Shown one piece after another: positions 1-7,285 of a stretch of 64,000 nucleotides of DNA. The translations under genes were made by a program, and so were the position numbers. Under the pieces are notes generated by a model, which was not told the origin of the DNA, did no database searches, and saw only the letters and a list, made by a program, of their open reading frames with translations. The first letter of the stretch is position 1, and the number at the start of each line of letters is the position of its first letter. The DNA is from Paraburkholderia phosphatilytica (GTDB lineage Bacteria; Pseudomonadota; Gammaproteobacteria; Burkholderiales; Burkholderiaceae). Location: the NCBI RefSeq assembly GCF_003443895.1, contig NZ_QQOA01000040.1:1-64000 (forward strand). Reading direction: 5' to 3'.

Positions 1-872
1 GGCGCGGCCGTGGCGGCCGGCGCGCTGGCGCCCGACGCCGGTGCCGCCGCAGCCGCGGCGCCAGCATTGCCGGTAGCCGCACCGGCGGCGCCTGCCGCGC
101 CCGCCGCACCTGCGGCCGGCGCACCGGTATCGACGTCATCGTACTTCGGCAGCGCCTGATCTTCATCCGACGACGCTGCCGCCTTGCCGTCCGACAGCAG
201 ATAACGGCGGCGCTGCAGATACGCGTTACGCACGAACGAGTATTTGTCCAGCGCGGCACCGGCCAGAATATCGCCCGCGCCGAGCAGATTCGCCCGCGTG
301 TTGATGATGTTCAGCGCATACAGCCCCCAGCTCACGCTGTCCGGCTGCACGTAGGTGAGCGGATTGACGTAGTAGTTGCCGACCGAGCCGACCGCGTCGC
401 GCACCGTGCTCGGGCCGAACAGCGGCAGCACCAGGTACGGCCCCGCCGGCACGCCATAGTGCCCGAGCGTCAGGCCCAGATCCTGGTTGTGCTTCGGCAG
501 CCGCGCCTGGGTCGCGACGTCGAACAGGCCGCCCACGCCGAACACCGTGTTGATCGCAACCCGCATCACGTCTTCGACACCATCGGTGATCTTCAGCTGC
601 AGGAAGTTGTTCGCCGCCGTGTAGACGTCGCCGATGTTCGAGAAGAAGTTGGTCACGCTGTCACGCACCGGCTGCGGCGTGATCTTCACATAGCCTTGCG
701 CGACGGGCTTCAGCGCGTACTGGTCGACCTTGTCGTTGAACGTGAAGACGGTGCGGTTGAAGCCTTCGAACGGATCGTCCTTCGAAGGCGTCTGCACCGT
801 CGCGCAGCCGGCGAGCATGCCCACCGCCAGCGTGACCGCGAGCGTTCCGGCACGGACGCGCAGGGTTTTCAT
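1..872 (-). CDS. mlaA: MlaA/VacJ outer-membrane lipoprotein, 3' end outside the window
   Basis: Outer-membrane lipoprotein that removes misplaced phospholipid from the outer leaflet and passes it to the Mla shuttle. The reading frame opens at ATG 872 and stays open to the window edge, giving about 290 residues. A lipoprotein signal ends in MLAGC, so Cys23 should be lipidated. The body has family hallmarks: DPFEGFNRTVFTFND near residue 32, then FSNIGD, a GVGGLFDVA segment and LVLPLFGPSTVRDAVG. From about residue 245 the protein becomes an Ala/Gly/Pro-rich tail of more than 45 residues, well beyond the E. coli protein (about 250 residues). It lies 11 bases downstream of mlaD, as last visible gene of the mla operon. 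Identification is secure; the true C-terminus cannot be seen. Confidence 0.93.
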   Translation of the reverse strand, partial: MKTLRVRAGTLAVTLAVGMLAGCATVQTPSKDDPFEGFNRTVFTFNDKVDQYALKPVAQGYVKITPQPVRDSVTNFFSNIGDVYTAANNFLQLKITDGVEDVMRVAINTVFGVGGLFDVATQARLPKHNQDLGLTLGHYGVPAGPYLVLPLFGPSTVRDAVGSVGNYYVNPLTYVQPDSVSWGLYALNIINTRANLLGAGDILAGAALDKYSFVRNAYLQRRRYLLSDGKAAASSDEDQALPKYDDVDTGAPAAGAAGAAGAAGAATGNAGAAAAAAPASGASAPAATAA

Positions 873-883
873 TGTTGTTCTCC

Positions 884-1447
884 TCATTGGCTCGCCGCGC
901 CGGGCGCAGCCGGTGTGGGCGACACCGGCGCCGGACCTGCGGGCGCGGGAGACGGCACGGCGCTGCCGCCCGCCGCCGGCTTCGCGGCGCCAGAATCCGC
1001 CGCCTTGCTGTACAGGAACTGACCGATCAGATTCTCGAGCACGATCGCCGACTGCGTCATCGCAATGGTATCGCCGGCCTTCAGCATCTCGGTGTCGCCG
1101 CCGGGCTCGAGCCCGATGTACTGCTCGCCGAGCAGGCCCGACGTCAGGATCTTCGCCGACGTGTCCTTCGGAAACTGGTACTGCTTGTCCAGATCGATCG
1201 TGACGACCGCCTGGTACGCGTTGCTGTCGAAGCCGATCGATGCCACGCGGCCCACCGTCACGCCCGCGCTCTTCACTGGCGCGCGCACCTTGAGCCCGCC
1301 GATGTTGTCGAACTTGAGCTTGACCGGGTACGTGGCCTGGAACGACAACGAGCTCATGTTGCCGGCCTTCAGCGCGAGGAACAGCAGCGCGATGAAACCC
1401 AGCACCACGAACAGGCCGACCCAGAAGTCGAGAGCAGTCTTTTTCAT
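884..1447 (-). CDS. mlaD: MlaD, membrane-anchored MCE-domain phospholipid-binding protein
   Basis: Periplasmic substrate-binding subunit of the MlaFEDB importer; a hexamer forms the lipid channel above the permease. The protein has 187 residues. An N-terminal membrane anchor lies at about residues 6-27, followed by one MCE domain with KFDNIGGLKVRAPVKSAGV and later LTSGLLGEQYIGLEPGG, the typical MCE core. The end is an Ala/Pro-rich, probably disordered tail. The start at 1447 is chosen because a GGGAAGG ribosome site lies just upstream and the next upstream frame is not MCE-like. It follows mlaE closely in the same operon. High confidence. Confidence 0.96.
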   Translation of the reverse strand: MKKTALDFWVGLFVVLGFIALLFLALKAGNMSSLSFQATYPVKLKFDNIGGLKVRAPVKSAGVTVGRVASIGFDSNAYQAVVTIDLDKQYQFPKDTSAKILTSGLLGEQYIGLEPGGDTEMLKAGDTIAMTQSAIVLENLIGQFLYSKAADSGAAKPAAGGSAVPSPAPAGPAPVSPTPAAPGAASQ

Positions 1448-1530
1448 TGCCTTCCCAAGAGAATTCGTTGCGGCGGCCGCGCATCCGTGGGGCGCGGCAA
1501 AGGCCTGCGCCAGGACGCGGCGTGGCCGCC

Positions 1531-2298
1531 CTAGCTGAACATCAATGCGGTCAACAGGAAATCGAGGCCGAGCACGGCAAGCGACGCGTAGACGACGGTC
1601 TTCGTCGTCGCGCGGGAAACGCCTTCGGGCGTGGGCTTCGCCTCGTAACCCTGGAACAGCGCGACGAACGTCACCGCGAACCCGAATACGATACTCTTCA
1701 CGACGCCGTTGCCCACGTCGCGCCACACATCCACGCCGCCCTGCATCTGCGACCAGAACGCGCCCGCATCCACGCCGATCAGCAGCACGCCGACCACATA
1801 TCCGCCGAACACGCCCACCGCGCTGAAGATCGCCGCAAGGACCGGCATCGCGATGATGCCCGCCCACATGCGCGGCGCCACCACGACCCGCACCGGGTCC
1901 ACCGCCATCATTTCCATCGCGGTGAGTTGCTCGCCCGCCTTCATCAGCCCGATTTCCGCCGTAAGCGAGGTGCCCGCGCGGCCCGCGAACAGCAGCGCGG
2001 TGACCACCGGCCCGAGTTCGCGCACGAGCGACAGCGCGACCAGCAGCCCCAGCGCCTGCTCGGAACCGTAGCGGTTCAGCGTGTAATAGCCCTGCAGTCC
2101 CAGCACGAAGCCGACGAACAGGCCGGACACCGCGATGATCACCAGCGAATAATTACCGACGAAGTGGATCTGCTTCGTGACGAGACGCGGCCGGCGCAGC
2201 AGCGGGAAAAATTCGAGGACGAGCCGAACGAAGAGGCGCGTCGCATAGCCGGCCGTGCTCAGGCCACCAAGTACCGAACGTCCGATGGCGCTGATCAT
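1531..2298 (-). CDS. mlaE: MlaE, permease subunit of the Mla phospholipid transporter
   Basis: Inner-membrane permease of the Mla ABC system. The 255-residue hydrophobic protein has the MlaE/YrbE signature: an amphipathic N-terminal helix, then GLFVGFVLGLQGYYTL, the conserved ELGPVVTALLFAGRAG block and the EIGLMKAGEQLTAMEMM coupling region that contacts the ATPase. Length and motifs are full and normal. Its ATG overlaps the mlaF stop by four bases (ATGA), indicating translational coupling, and mlaD follows on the same strand. High confidence. Confidence 0.97.
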   Translation of the reverse strand: MISAIGRSVLGGLSTAGYATRLFVRLVLEFFPLLRRPRLVTKQIHFVGNYSLVIIAVSGLFVGFVLGLQGYYTLNRYGSEQALGLLVALSLVRELGPVVTALLFAGRAGTSLTAEIGLMKAGEQLTAMEMMAVDPVRVVVAPRMWAGIIAMPVLAAIFSAVGVFGGYVVGVLLIGVDAGAFWSQMQGGVDVWRDVGNGVVKSIVFGFAVTFVALFQGYEAKPTPEGVSRATTKTVVYASLAVLGLDFLLTALMFS

Positions 2299-3122
2299 GC
2301 GCGACCTCCGCCGCCGATGCCAAAGTCCGCGTCGAGCGGGACGTTGGTCGGATAGTGGAACTTGAACGGACCGTCCGGCGCGCCGTCGATGAACTGCCGC
2401 ACGACCGGGTCCTGCGACGCGCGCAGCTGGTCGGGCGTGCCTTCCGCGTGCACCCCGCCGTTGGCGAGGAAGTACACGTAGTCGGCGATCGCGAACGACT
2501 CCGGCACGTCGTGCGTGACGAGGATCGAAGTCGCGCCGAGCGCGCGGTTCAGCGTACGGATCAGGTTCGCGGTAATGCCGAGCGAGATCGGGTCGAGGCC
2601 CGCGAACGGCTCGTCGTACATCATCAGTTCAGGGTCCAGCGCGATCGCACGGGCGAGCGCGACGCGGCGCGCCATGCCGCCCGAAATCTCGGAAGGCGCG
2701 AGGTCGCGCGCGCCGCGCAGGCCGACGGCGTTGAGCTTCATCAGCACGAGGTCGCGGATCAGGTCTTCGGGCAGATCGGTGTGCTCGCGCAGCGCAAAGG
2801 CGACATTCTCGAACACGGACATGTCGGTAAACAGCGCGCCGAACTGGAACAGCATGCCCATCCGGCGGCGCAGCGCGTACAGACCGTCACGCGTCTGCGC
2901 GCCGACGTCTTCGCCGCCGAACAGCACCTGGCCGCGCAGCGCGCGGTTCAGCCCGCCGATGAGGCGCAGCACCGTCGTCTTGCCGCAGCCCGAGCCGCCC
3001 ATGACCGCCACGACCTGACCGCGCTGGAAGCGCATGTTCAGGCCGGATAGAACGAGCCGGTCGCCGTAGCCGAAATCGACATCGCGAAGCTCGAGCAGGG
3101 TCTCGGAGGAGGAAGGCACCAA
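2295..3122 (-). CDS. mlaF: MlaF, ATPase subunit of the Mla phospholipid transporter
   Basis: Cytoplasmic ATPase that powers MlaE. In 275 residues it shows Walker A GGSGCGKT (42-49), the signature ISGGM (146-150), Walker B LMMYDE (166-171) and the H-loop VTHDV. The upstream end of the frame reads TTG then GTG. TTG at 3122 is preferred because an AAAAGGA ribosome site lies eight bases before it; GTG at 3119 is the alternative. It is first gene of the visible mla operon and lies 94 bases after thiE, with a TATAAT-like element in the gap, so it probably has its own promoter. Confidence 0.96.
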   Translation of the reverse strand: MVPSSSETLLELRDVDFGYGDRLVLSGLNMRFQRGQVVAVMGGSGCGKTTVLRLIGGLNRALRGQVLFGGEDVGAQTRDGLYALRRRMGMLFQFGALFTDMSVFENVAFALREHTDLPEDLIRDLVLMKLNAVGLRGARDLAPSEISGGMARRVALARAIALDPELMMYDEPFAGLDPISLGITANLIRTLNRALGATSILVTHDVPESFAIADYVYFLANGGVHAEGTPDQLRASQDPVVRQFIDGAPDGPFKFHYPTNVPLDADFGIGGGGRA

Positions 3123-3145
3123 GCTGACAGTCCTTTTACACAGAA

Positions 3146-3162
3146 GGCCGGATTATAGGGCC
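3146..3162 (-). promoter_or_regulatory. Candidate -10 box upstream of mlaF, inside a GGCC repeat
   Basis: On the minus strand a perfect TATAAT occupies 3157-3152 and is flanked by GGCC at 3146-3149 and 3159-3162, which form a short inverted repeat around it. It lies about 30 bases before the mlaF start. I see no good -35 box at 16-18 bases, so this is a candidate only. It would let mlaFEDA be transcribed independently of the TPP-controlled thi operon. Confidence 0.4.
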
Positions 3163-3216
3163 ATCGTGGAAATGCTGCCGTGACAGACCTATCGGTTACC
3201 GGGCGAACCGTTCGGA

Positions 3217-4323
3217 TTATTGCAGAAAGGTTCGCTGCAGCGCAGAAATGGCCGCAGCGGGTTCCTGTGCCTGCGTTACAGCGCTGACGACCGCGGCCGA
3301 GCCGACGCCCGTCGCCACCACCGATTGAAGGCGGTCCGCGCTGATGCCGCCGATCGCGACGAGCGGCACGACGCCATCGAGCAGCCGCACGTAGCGCTCG
3401 AGTCGCGCGAGCCCTTGCGGTGCGGTTTCGACGACCTTGGTGGCGGTAGCAAAAACGGCGCCGAAGGCAAGATAGCTGGGCCGGAAATGCAGCGCCACGA
3501 GCATCTCGTAGTATCCGTGCGTCGACAGTCCGAGTCTTACGCCGGACGTGGCGAGCGCTTCCAGATCGAGGCCCGGCAGCTGCAGGTCTTCCTGCCCGAG
3601 ATGCACGCCGTACGCGCCGGCTTCGAGCGCCGCCTGCCAGTGGTCGTTGATGAAAAGTTGAGAATCGTGCCGCCGACCGGCCGCAACGGCGCGCGCAATT
3701 TCAGCCGCCAGCTGGGGTGCGGTCAGATTTTTCGCGCGCAATTGCACCGTTTTCACGCCGCAATCGAGCACTTTCTCGACCCACGCCGCGTCAGGCAGCA
3801 CCGGATACAGCCCGAGCTTCGCGGGGCAACTCGCGAACGGCACCGACGGCGCGTTCGCGAGACCCATCACACGCGGGAAGCGCGCGAGATCGACCGGCCA
3901 GGCATCGTGCGCCAACGCTTCGTCGCCGTCGCGCCATGCGAGCGCCAGTACCAGCGCATCGTGCGGATCGAAGCCGCAATCGAGGAACGCGGCCAGCGCC
4001 GCGGTCCAGTCGTCGGCGAGATGGCCTTCCAGACGGTAGACGTTGCCGGCAAGCCGCAGGCTCGCGCGGCCGTCCGCCGCCTCGATCACGCCCGCGCCGC
4101 GCGACAGCCAGCGCGCGACGTGCTCGCCATGATGCGACGCGTCGGCCACCACGATCAGGTCGCCGCCGTTCGGCTCGTCGGGCGCGGTCAGGCAGATGCG
4201 CCACGCCACGTGCGACGGCGGCCAGTCACCGAGCCGCGCGCGGATCCGCTCCGCGGCTTCAGTCAGCTCGTCGGCGGGCGGCCAGAACAGCTCGCGACCG
4301 GATAGCGGCAACGCCGTGGTCAC
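3217..4323 (-). CDS. thiE: Thiamine-phosphate synthase with an N-terminal extension domain
   Basis: Joins HMP-pyrophosphate to thiazole phosphate to give thiamine phosphate. The 368-residue protein is much longer than a bare ThiE (about 210). The ThiE barrel starts near residue 171 (LGLYPVL) and has QLRAK (194-198), INDHWQAALEAGAYGVHLGQ, a GLSTHGYYE block, FATATK and VAIGGI. Residues 1-170 form a separate region with DLIVVADASHHGEHVARWL and a hydrophobic segment LAAFLDCGFDPHDALVLALA that resembles the C-terminal helix region of ThiD-type kinases; this is inference. GTG at 4323 is chosen because it overlaps the thiG stop as GTGA. Last gene of the thi operon. Confidence 0.92.
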   Translation of the reverse strand: MTTALPLSGRELFWPPADELTEAAERIRARLGDWPPSHVAWRICLTAPDEPNGGDLIVVADASHHGEHVARWLSRGAGVIEAADGRASLRLAGNVYRLEGHLADDWTAALAAFLDCGFDPHDALVLALAWRDGDEALAHDAWPVDLARFPRVMGLANAPSVPFASCPAKLGLYPVLPDAAWVEKVLDCGVKTVQLRAKNLTAPQLAAEIARAVAAGRRHDSQLFINDHWQAALEAGAYGVHLGQEDLQLPGLDLEALATSGVRLGLSTHGYYEMLVALHFRPSYLAFGAVFATATKVVETAPQGLARLERYVRLLDGVVPLVAIGGISADRLQSVVATGVGSAAVVSAVTQAQEPAAAISALQRTFLQ

Positions 4324-5135
4324 ACCGTGCTCCCGTCGTGGTGCCAGAACGGCATGCCGACCACCGGCGTGCTCGCTTCCGCGCTCTCGCGCTCGGCCAT
4401 CGGACCGGCGAGCCAGCCGCTGCGCCCCGCTTCGACTGCCATCGCGAATGCGCGGGCCATCGCGTCCGGATGCGTGGCCTGCGACACCGCGGTGTTCAGC
4501 AGCACGCCGTCGAAGCCCCACTCCATCACCTGGCACGCGTGCGACGGCACGCCGAGCCCGGCATCGACGATCAGCGGCACATCGGGCAGCCGCTCGCGCA
4601 GCACCTTGAGGCCATACGGATTGATCACGCCCTTGCCCGTGCCGATCGGCGCGCCCCAGGGCATCAGCGCCTCGCAGCCGGCGTCGAGCAGGCGCCGGCC
4701 GATCACCAGGTCTTCCGTGCAGTACGGCAGCACCTTGAAGCCGTCCTTGACGAGTTGCGCGGCCGCTTCGATCAGGCCGACGGGATCGGGCTGCAGCGTG
4801 TAGTCGTCGCCGATCAGCTCGAGCTTCACCCAGTCGGTCTCGAAGATCTCGCGGGCCATGTGTGCGGTGTTGACCGCTTCGCTGACGGTCTGGCAGCCGG
4901 CCGTGTTCGGCAGCAACGGCACCGCGTGGCGCTTGAGCAGATCGAAGAAGCCGGCTTCGGCGCCGCCCGCGTTCATCTGCCGGCGCAACGCGACCGTCAC
5001 CATGCCGGGTCGCGCCGCGGCGATCGAATCCGACAGCGACTGCAGCGACGGATAGCGCGACGTGCCAAGCAGCACGCGGCTCTGGAACGTCTCGCCGTAG
5101 AGCGTGAGGCTGTCGGCGGATTGGGTGGAATTCAT
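4320..5135 (-). CDS. thiG: Thiazole synthase ThiG
   Basis: Condenses deoxyxylulose phosphate, the ThiO-derived imine and sulfur from ThiS thiocarboxylate into thiazole phosphate. The protein has 271 residues with SRVLLGTSRYPSLQ near the N-terminus. The DWVKLELIGDD segment carries the expected Schiff-base lysine, and later motifs are VLPYCTEDLVIGRRL, MPWGAPIGTGKG, DAGLGVPSHACQVMEWG and DGVLLNTAVSQA. The start at 5135 (MNSTQ) is used because it follows an AGGA-type site and upstream residues are unlike the family. It lies between thiS and thiE and overlaps thiE by four bases. Confidence 0.96.
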   Translation of the reverse strand: MNSTQSADSLTLYGETFQSRVLLGTSRYPSLQSLSDSIAAARPGMVTVALRRQMNAGGAEAGFFDLLKRHAVPLLPNTAGCQTVSEAVNTAHMAREIFETDWVKLELIGDDYTLQPDPVGLIEAAAQLVKDGFKVLPYCTEDLVIGRRLLDAGCEALMPWGAPIGTGKGVINPYGLKVLRERLPDVPLIVDAGLGVPSHACQVMEWGFDGVLLNTAVSQATHPDAMARAFAMAVEAGRSGWLAGPMAERESAEASTPVVGMPFWHHDGSTV

Positions 5136-5195
5136 CTCGGAGTCCTTGCTGTGTACCAATCGACGTCGTCGGGTTCGGCTAGATCAAGCGACGTT

Positions 5196-5393
5196 CTAGC
5201 CGCCCGCGACCGGGTGCACGACGTCGAGCCGGTCGCCCGTCTGCAACGCGCGCGACGCATGCTGCGTGCGCGCGACGAAGTTGCCGTTCAGCGCGACCGC
5301 AAACGGCGGACGCGCGCCGAACGCGGACAGCGCGTCGGCGACGGTCGCCCCGTCGGGCAGCGAGAGCGGCTTCTGGTTGATGTGAATGTCCAT
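5196..5393 (-). CDS. thiS: ThiS sulfur-carrier protein
   Basis: Small ubiquitin-like carrier, thiocarboxylated at its C-terminus, which donates sulfur to ThiG. The protein has 65 residues and ends in VAGG, the Gly-Gly tail required for adenylation. The middle has LPDGATVADALSAF and VALNGNFV, typical of the family. The start is ATG 5393. It sits between thiO and thiG. No thiF-type activating enzyme is in the window, so adenylation must be done by a protein encoded elsewhere. Confidence 0.93.
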   Translation of the reverse strand: MDIHINQKPLSLPDGATVADALSAFGARPPFAVALNGNFVARTQHASRALQTGDRLDVVHPVAGG

Positions 5394-5427
5394 AGTCGAA
5401 TCGGATGCGTAGTGCGATGGGCAGGCT

Positions 5428-6558
5428 TCACGCAACCGCGTGGCCCGCCTCCAGGTGAAACAGTTCGTGCCAGCGCGCGTTGCGTTGCCAGTCGGCGAAT
5501 GCATCGGCGTCGGCGATGCGGCGGTCGAGGAGCGCGGCCGCAAAGCGCGCCGCTTCGTCGGCCACTTCGGGCGCGATCATGTAGCCGTGCCGGTACAGGC
5601 CGTTGACGCGCAGGGTCTGCGCGCCGTCCCAGACGAGCGCCGGACGGTGGTCCGGAAGCGTCGGCCGGCACTGCGAATTCAGTTCGAGGATGCGTGCTTC
5701 GCCGAAACCGGGGTGCACCGAGAACGCCGCGCTCAGCAGCTCCAGCGCCGAGCGCACGCTGACGGGCGACATGTCCTCGCCTTCGATTTCGGTCGCGCCG
5801 ATCACGTACAGGTCGTCCTCTTTCGGCGCGATATAGAGCGGATAGCGCGGATGCAGCAATCGCACCGGGCGCGCAAGCCCGATGCCCGGCGCGCGTACCC
5901 GCGCAACTTCGCCGCGAATGCCGCGCAGCGTCGGCAAGGCCGGTTTCGCGCCGAGCCCACGGCAGTCGATCACGACGCGTGCGTGGGGGAATGCGTCGTC
6001 CGTGACCGTGGTATTCCAGTGGCATTCGACGCCGCGTTCCACGAGCCCCGCGGCCAGCGCGCCCAGCACCTGGCGGTTGTCGAGCTGCCCTTCGCGCGGC
6101 AGCAGCCAGCCTTGCGCAAAACGCCCCGCCAGCGCCGGCTCGGCCGCGCCGAGCGCCTTGCCGGACAGCGTAACGAAGCCGCCGTCGAGCAGCTCGGCCG
6201 GCGCGTTCGCGCGCACCCGGCGCTCGAACAGCGGCGCCTCGGTGCGATCCGCGTGATGCCAGACCACGAGCGTGCCGTTGCGCTGGAAGAACACCGGCTC
6301 GGGCAGTTCCGCGAGAATCCGCGGCCATGTTTCGAGCGACGCCGCGCCGAGGGCCGTGATCAACTGCTCGGCCACCGACGCCTCGGCGAGCGGCGCGAGC
6401 ATCGCGGCTGCAATCCACGCGGCGGCCTGTGTGCCAAGCGCATCGCCGCGCTCGTACAGCGCAACGCGATGCCCGTCGCCGGCGAGCCGCCACGCGACGA
6501 GACGCCCGCACAGACCGCCACCGACGATCGCGAAGTCAGGCTGAGCGCGCGTAGTCAT
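5428..6558 (-). CDS. thiO: ThiO, FAD-dependent glycine oxidase
   Basis: Oxidises glycine to the imine used by ThiG, so thiazole is made by the aerobic ThiO route rather than by ThiH. The 376-residue protein begins with a Rossmann FAD site (FAIVGGGLCGRLVAWRL) and has QAAAWIAAAMLAP, RGIRGEVARV, IYIAPKEDDLYVIGATE-type DAO motifs and a C-terminal VNGLYRHGYMIAPEVA segment. Start ATG 6558 immediately precedes the Rossmann strand. It is the first gene of the operon and follows the TPP riboswitch by about 200 bases. Confidence 0.94.
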   Translation of the reverse strand: MTTRAQPDFAIVGGGLCGRLVAWRLAGDGHRVALYERGDALGTQAAAWIAAAMLAPLAEASVAEQLITALGAASLETWPRILAELPEPVFFQRNGTLVVWHHADRTEAPLFERRVRANAPAELLDGGFVTLSGKALGAAEPALAGRFAQGWLLPREGQLDNRQVLGALAAGLVERGVECHWNTTVTDDAFPHARVVIDCRGLGAKPALPTLRGIRGEVARVRAPGIGLARPVRLLHPRYPLYIAPKEDDLYVIGATEIEGEDMSPVSVRSALELLSAAFSVHPGFGEARILELNSQCRPTLPDHRPALVWDGAQTLRVNGLYRHGYMIAPEVADEAARFAAALLDRRIADADAFADWQRNARWHELFHLEAGHAVA

Positions 6559-6756
6559 CGCGCACCTGCCGACGGGCGAAGGTGACGGGCGGTACAACGG
6601 GTCGGGCAAACAACTGAAGATTGATCGGTCATCGAATCCTGTCCGTACGGCAGCGTGGCACGTACCCAAGGACGAAACCGGCGGGCGAAGCCGGCCGGGC
6701 TAGTGGAATGGGCCGCAAATGCTTGCGGATTCCGCCCGGCGGAAAGGGAAAATTCC

Positions 6757-6852
6757 GGAAACTTCCCGCGCCGGTATTACCCGGATCGGGTGCGAAGGGA
6801 CTCTCTCAGCCTCGCCGCGTCTTGTGGCCACGCGCAAAGCACCCCTGTTTCG
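6757..6852 (-). ncRNA. TPP riboswitch (THI element) controlling thiOSGE
   Basis: Read on the minus strand this is a classic thiamine pyrophosphate aptamer. P1 is GAAAC (6851-6847) pairing with GTTTC (6762-6758). The pyrimidine-sensing side has GGGGTGC (6845-6839) and the invariant GCTGAGA (6810-6804). The pyrophosphate-sensing side reads CACCCGATCCGGGTAATACC, followed by GGCGCGGGAAG. The roughly 200 bases between aptamer and thiO contain GC hairpins (for example TTCCGC/GCGGAA at 6731-6745) that could form the expression platform; I do not see a clear U-tract terminator. Known biology: TPP binding lowers expression of downstream thi genes. Confidence 0.93.
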
Positions 6853-6861
6853 TCGAAGGTC

Positions 6862-6891
6862 ATTAGACCATAAAAGGCGAGTTAGCCGCAA
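6862..6891 (-). promoter_or_regulatory. Candidate sigma-70 promoter for the thi operon
   Basis: On the minus strand TTGCGG (6891-6886) and TCTAAT (6867-6862) are separated by 18 bases. Initiation about seven bases after the -10 box would fall near 6855, directly in front of the first aptamer base at 6852. That fit is the main support for the call; the boxes alone are only moderate matches. Confidence 0.55.
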
Positions 6892-6910
6892 ACGCAGGGC
6901 GTCGGCGGCA

Positions 6911-6967
6911 CTTTGCCCTTTGTCGGGCGCTTTGCCCTTTGTCGGGCGCTTTGCCCTTTGTCGGGCG
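6911..6967. repeat. Three perfect tandem copies of a 19-bp unit
   Basis: The unit CTTTGCCCTTTGTCGGGCG occurs three times back to back at 6911-6929, 6930-6948 and 6949-6967, with a degenerate continuation (CCTCCCCCTCTGTC) afterwards. It lies just upstream of the thi promoter candidate and about 320 bases before the plus-strand ABC transporter. No reading frame makes sense of it. The rest of 6968-7285 shows no gene that I can support. Confidence 0.9.
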
Positions 6968-7285
6968 CCTCCCCCTCTGTCATATCCGACGTTGGCAGAC
7001 GACCGTATCTGACGTCACGATGGCAGCCACCTGGCGCGCCAGCCGTTTGCTGCCGGTAGCCGCCGATGGTCTGGCACAATGCCGTGAAACAGCTGACCGG
7101 TATCCGTACCGTCAGGACCGCGCGGTCAAGGCCCCTCGGTTAAGACCCCGCGGTTAAGACCCATTTAAGCGGCCCGCCAGACAATGGCGCGGCCATGCCC
7201 AATGCGCTTGCCGGCGGCATCGCCGCAGGAACGCGCCGGGCGCATCATGCAACCCGCCGTGAGCCGGCACATCATCAGGAAGCTC

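Noticed and set aside
6621..6873. Short plus-strand frames over the thi leader
   Set aside because: They lie over the TPP aptamer and its expression platform on the other strand and encode nothing recognisable.
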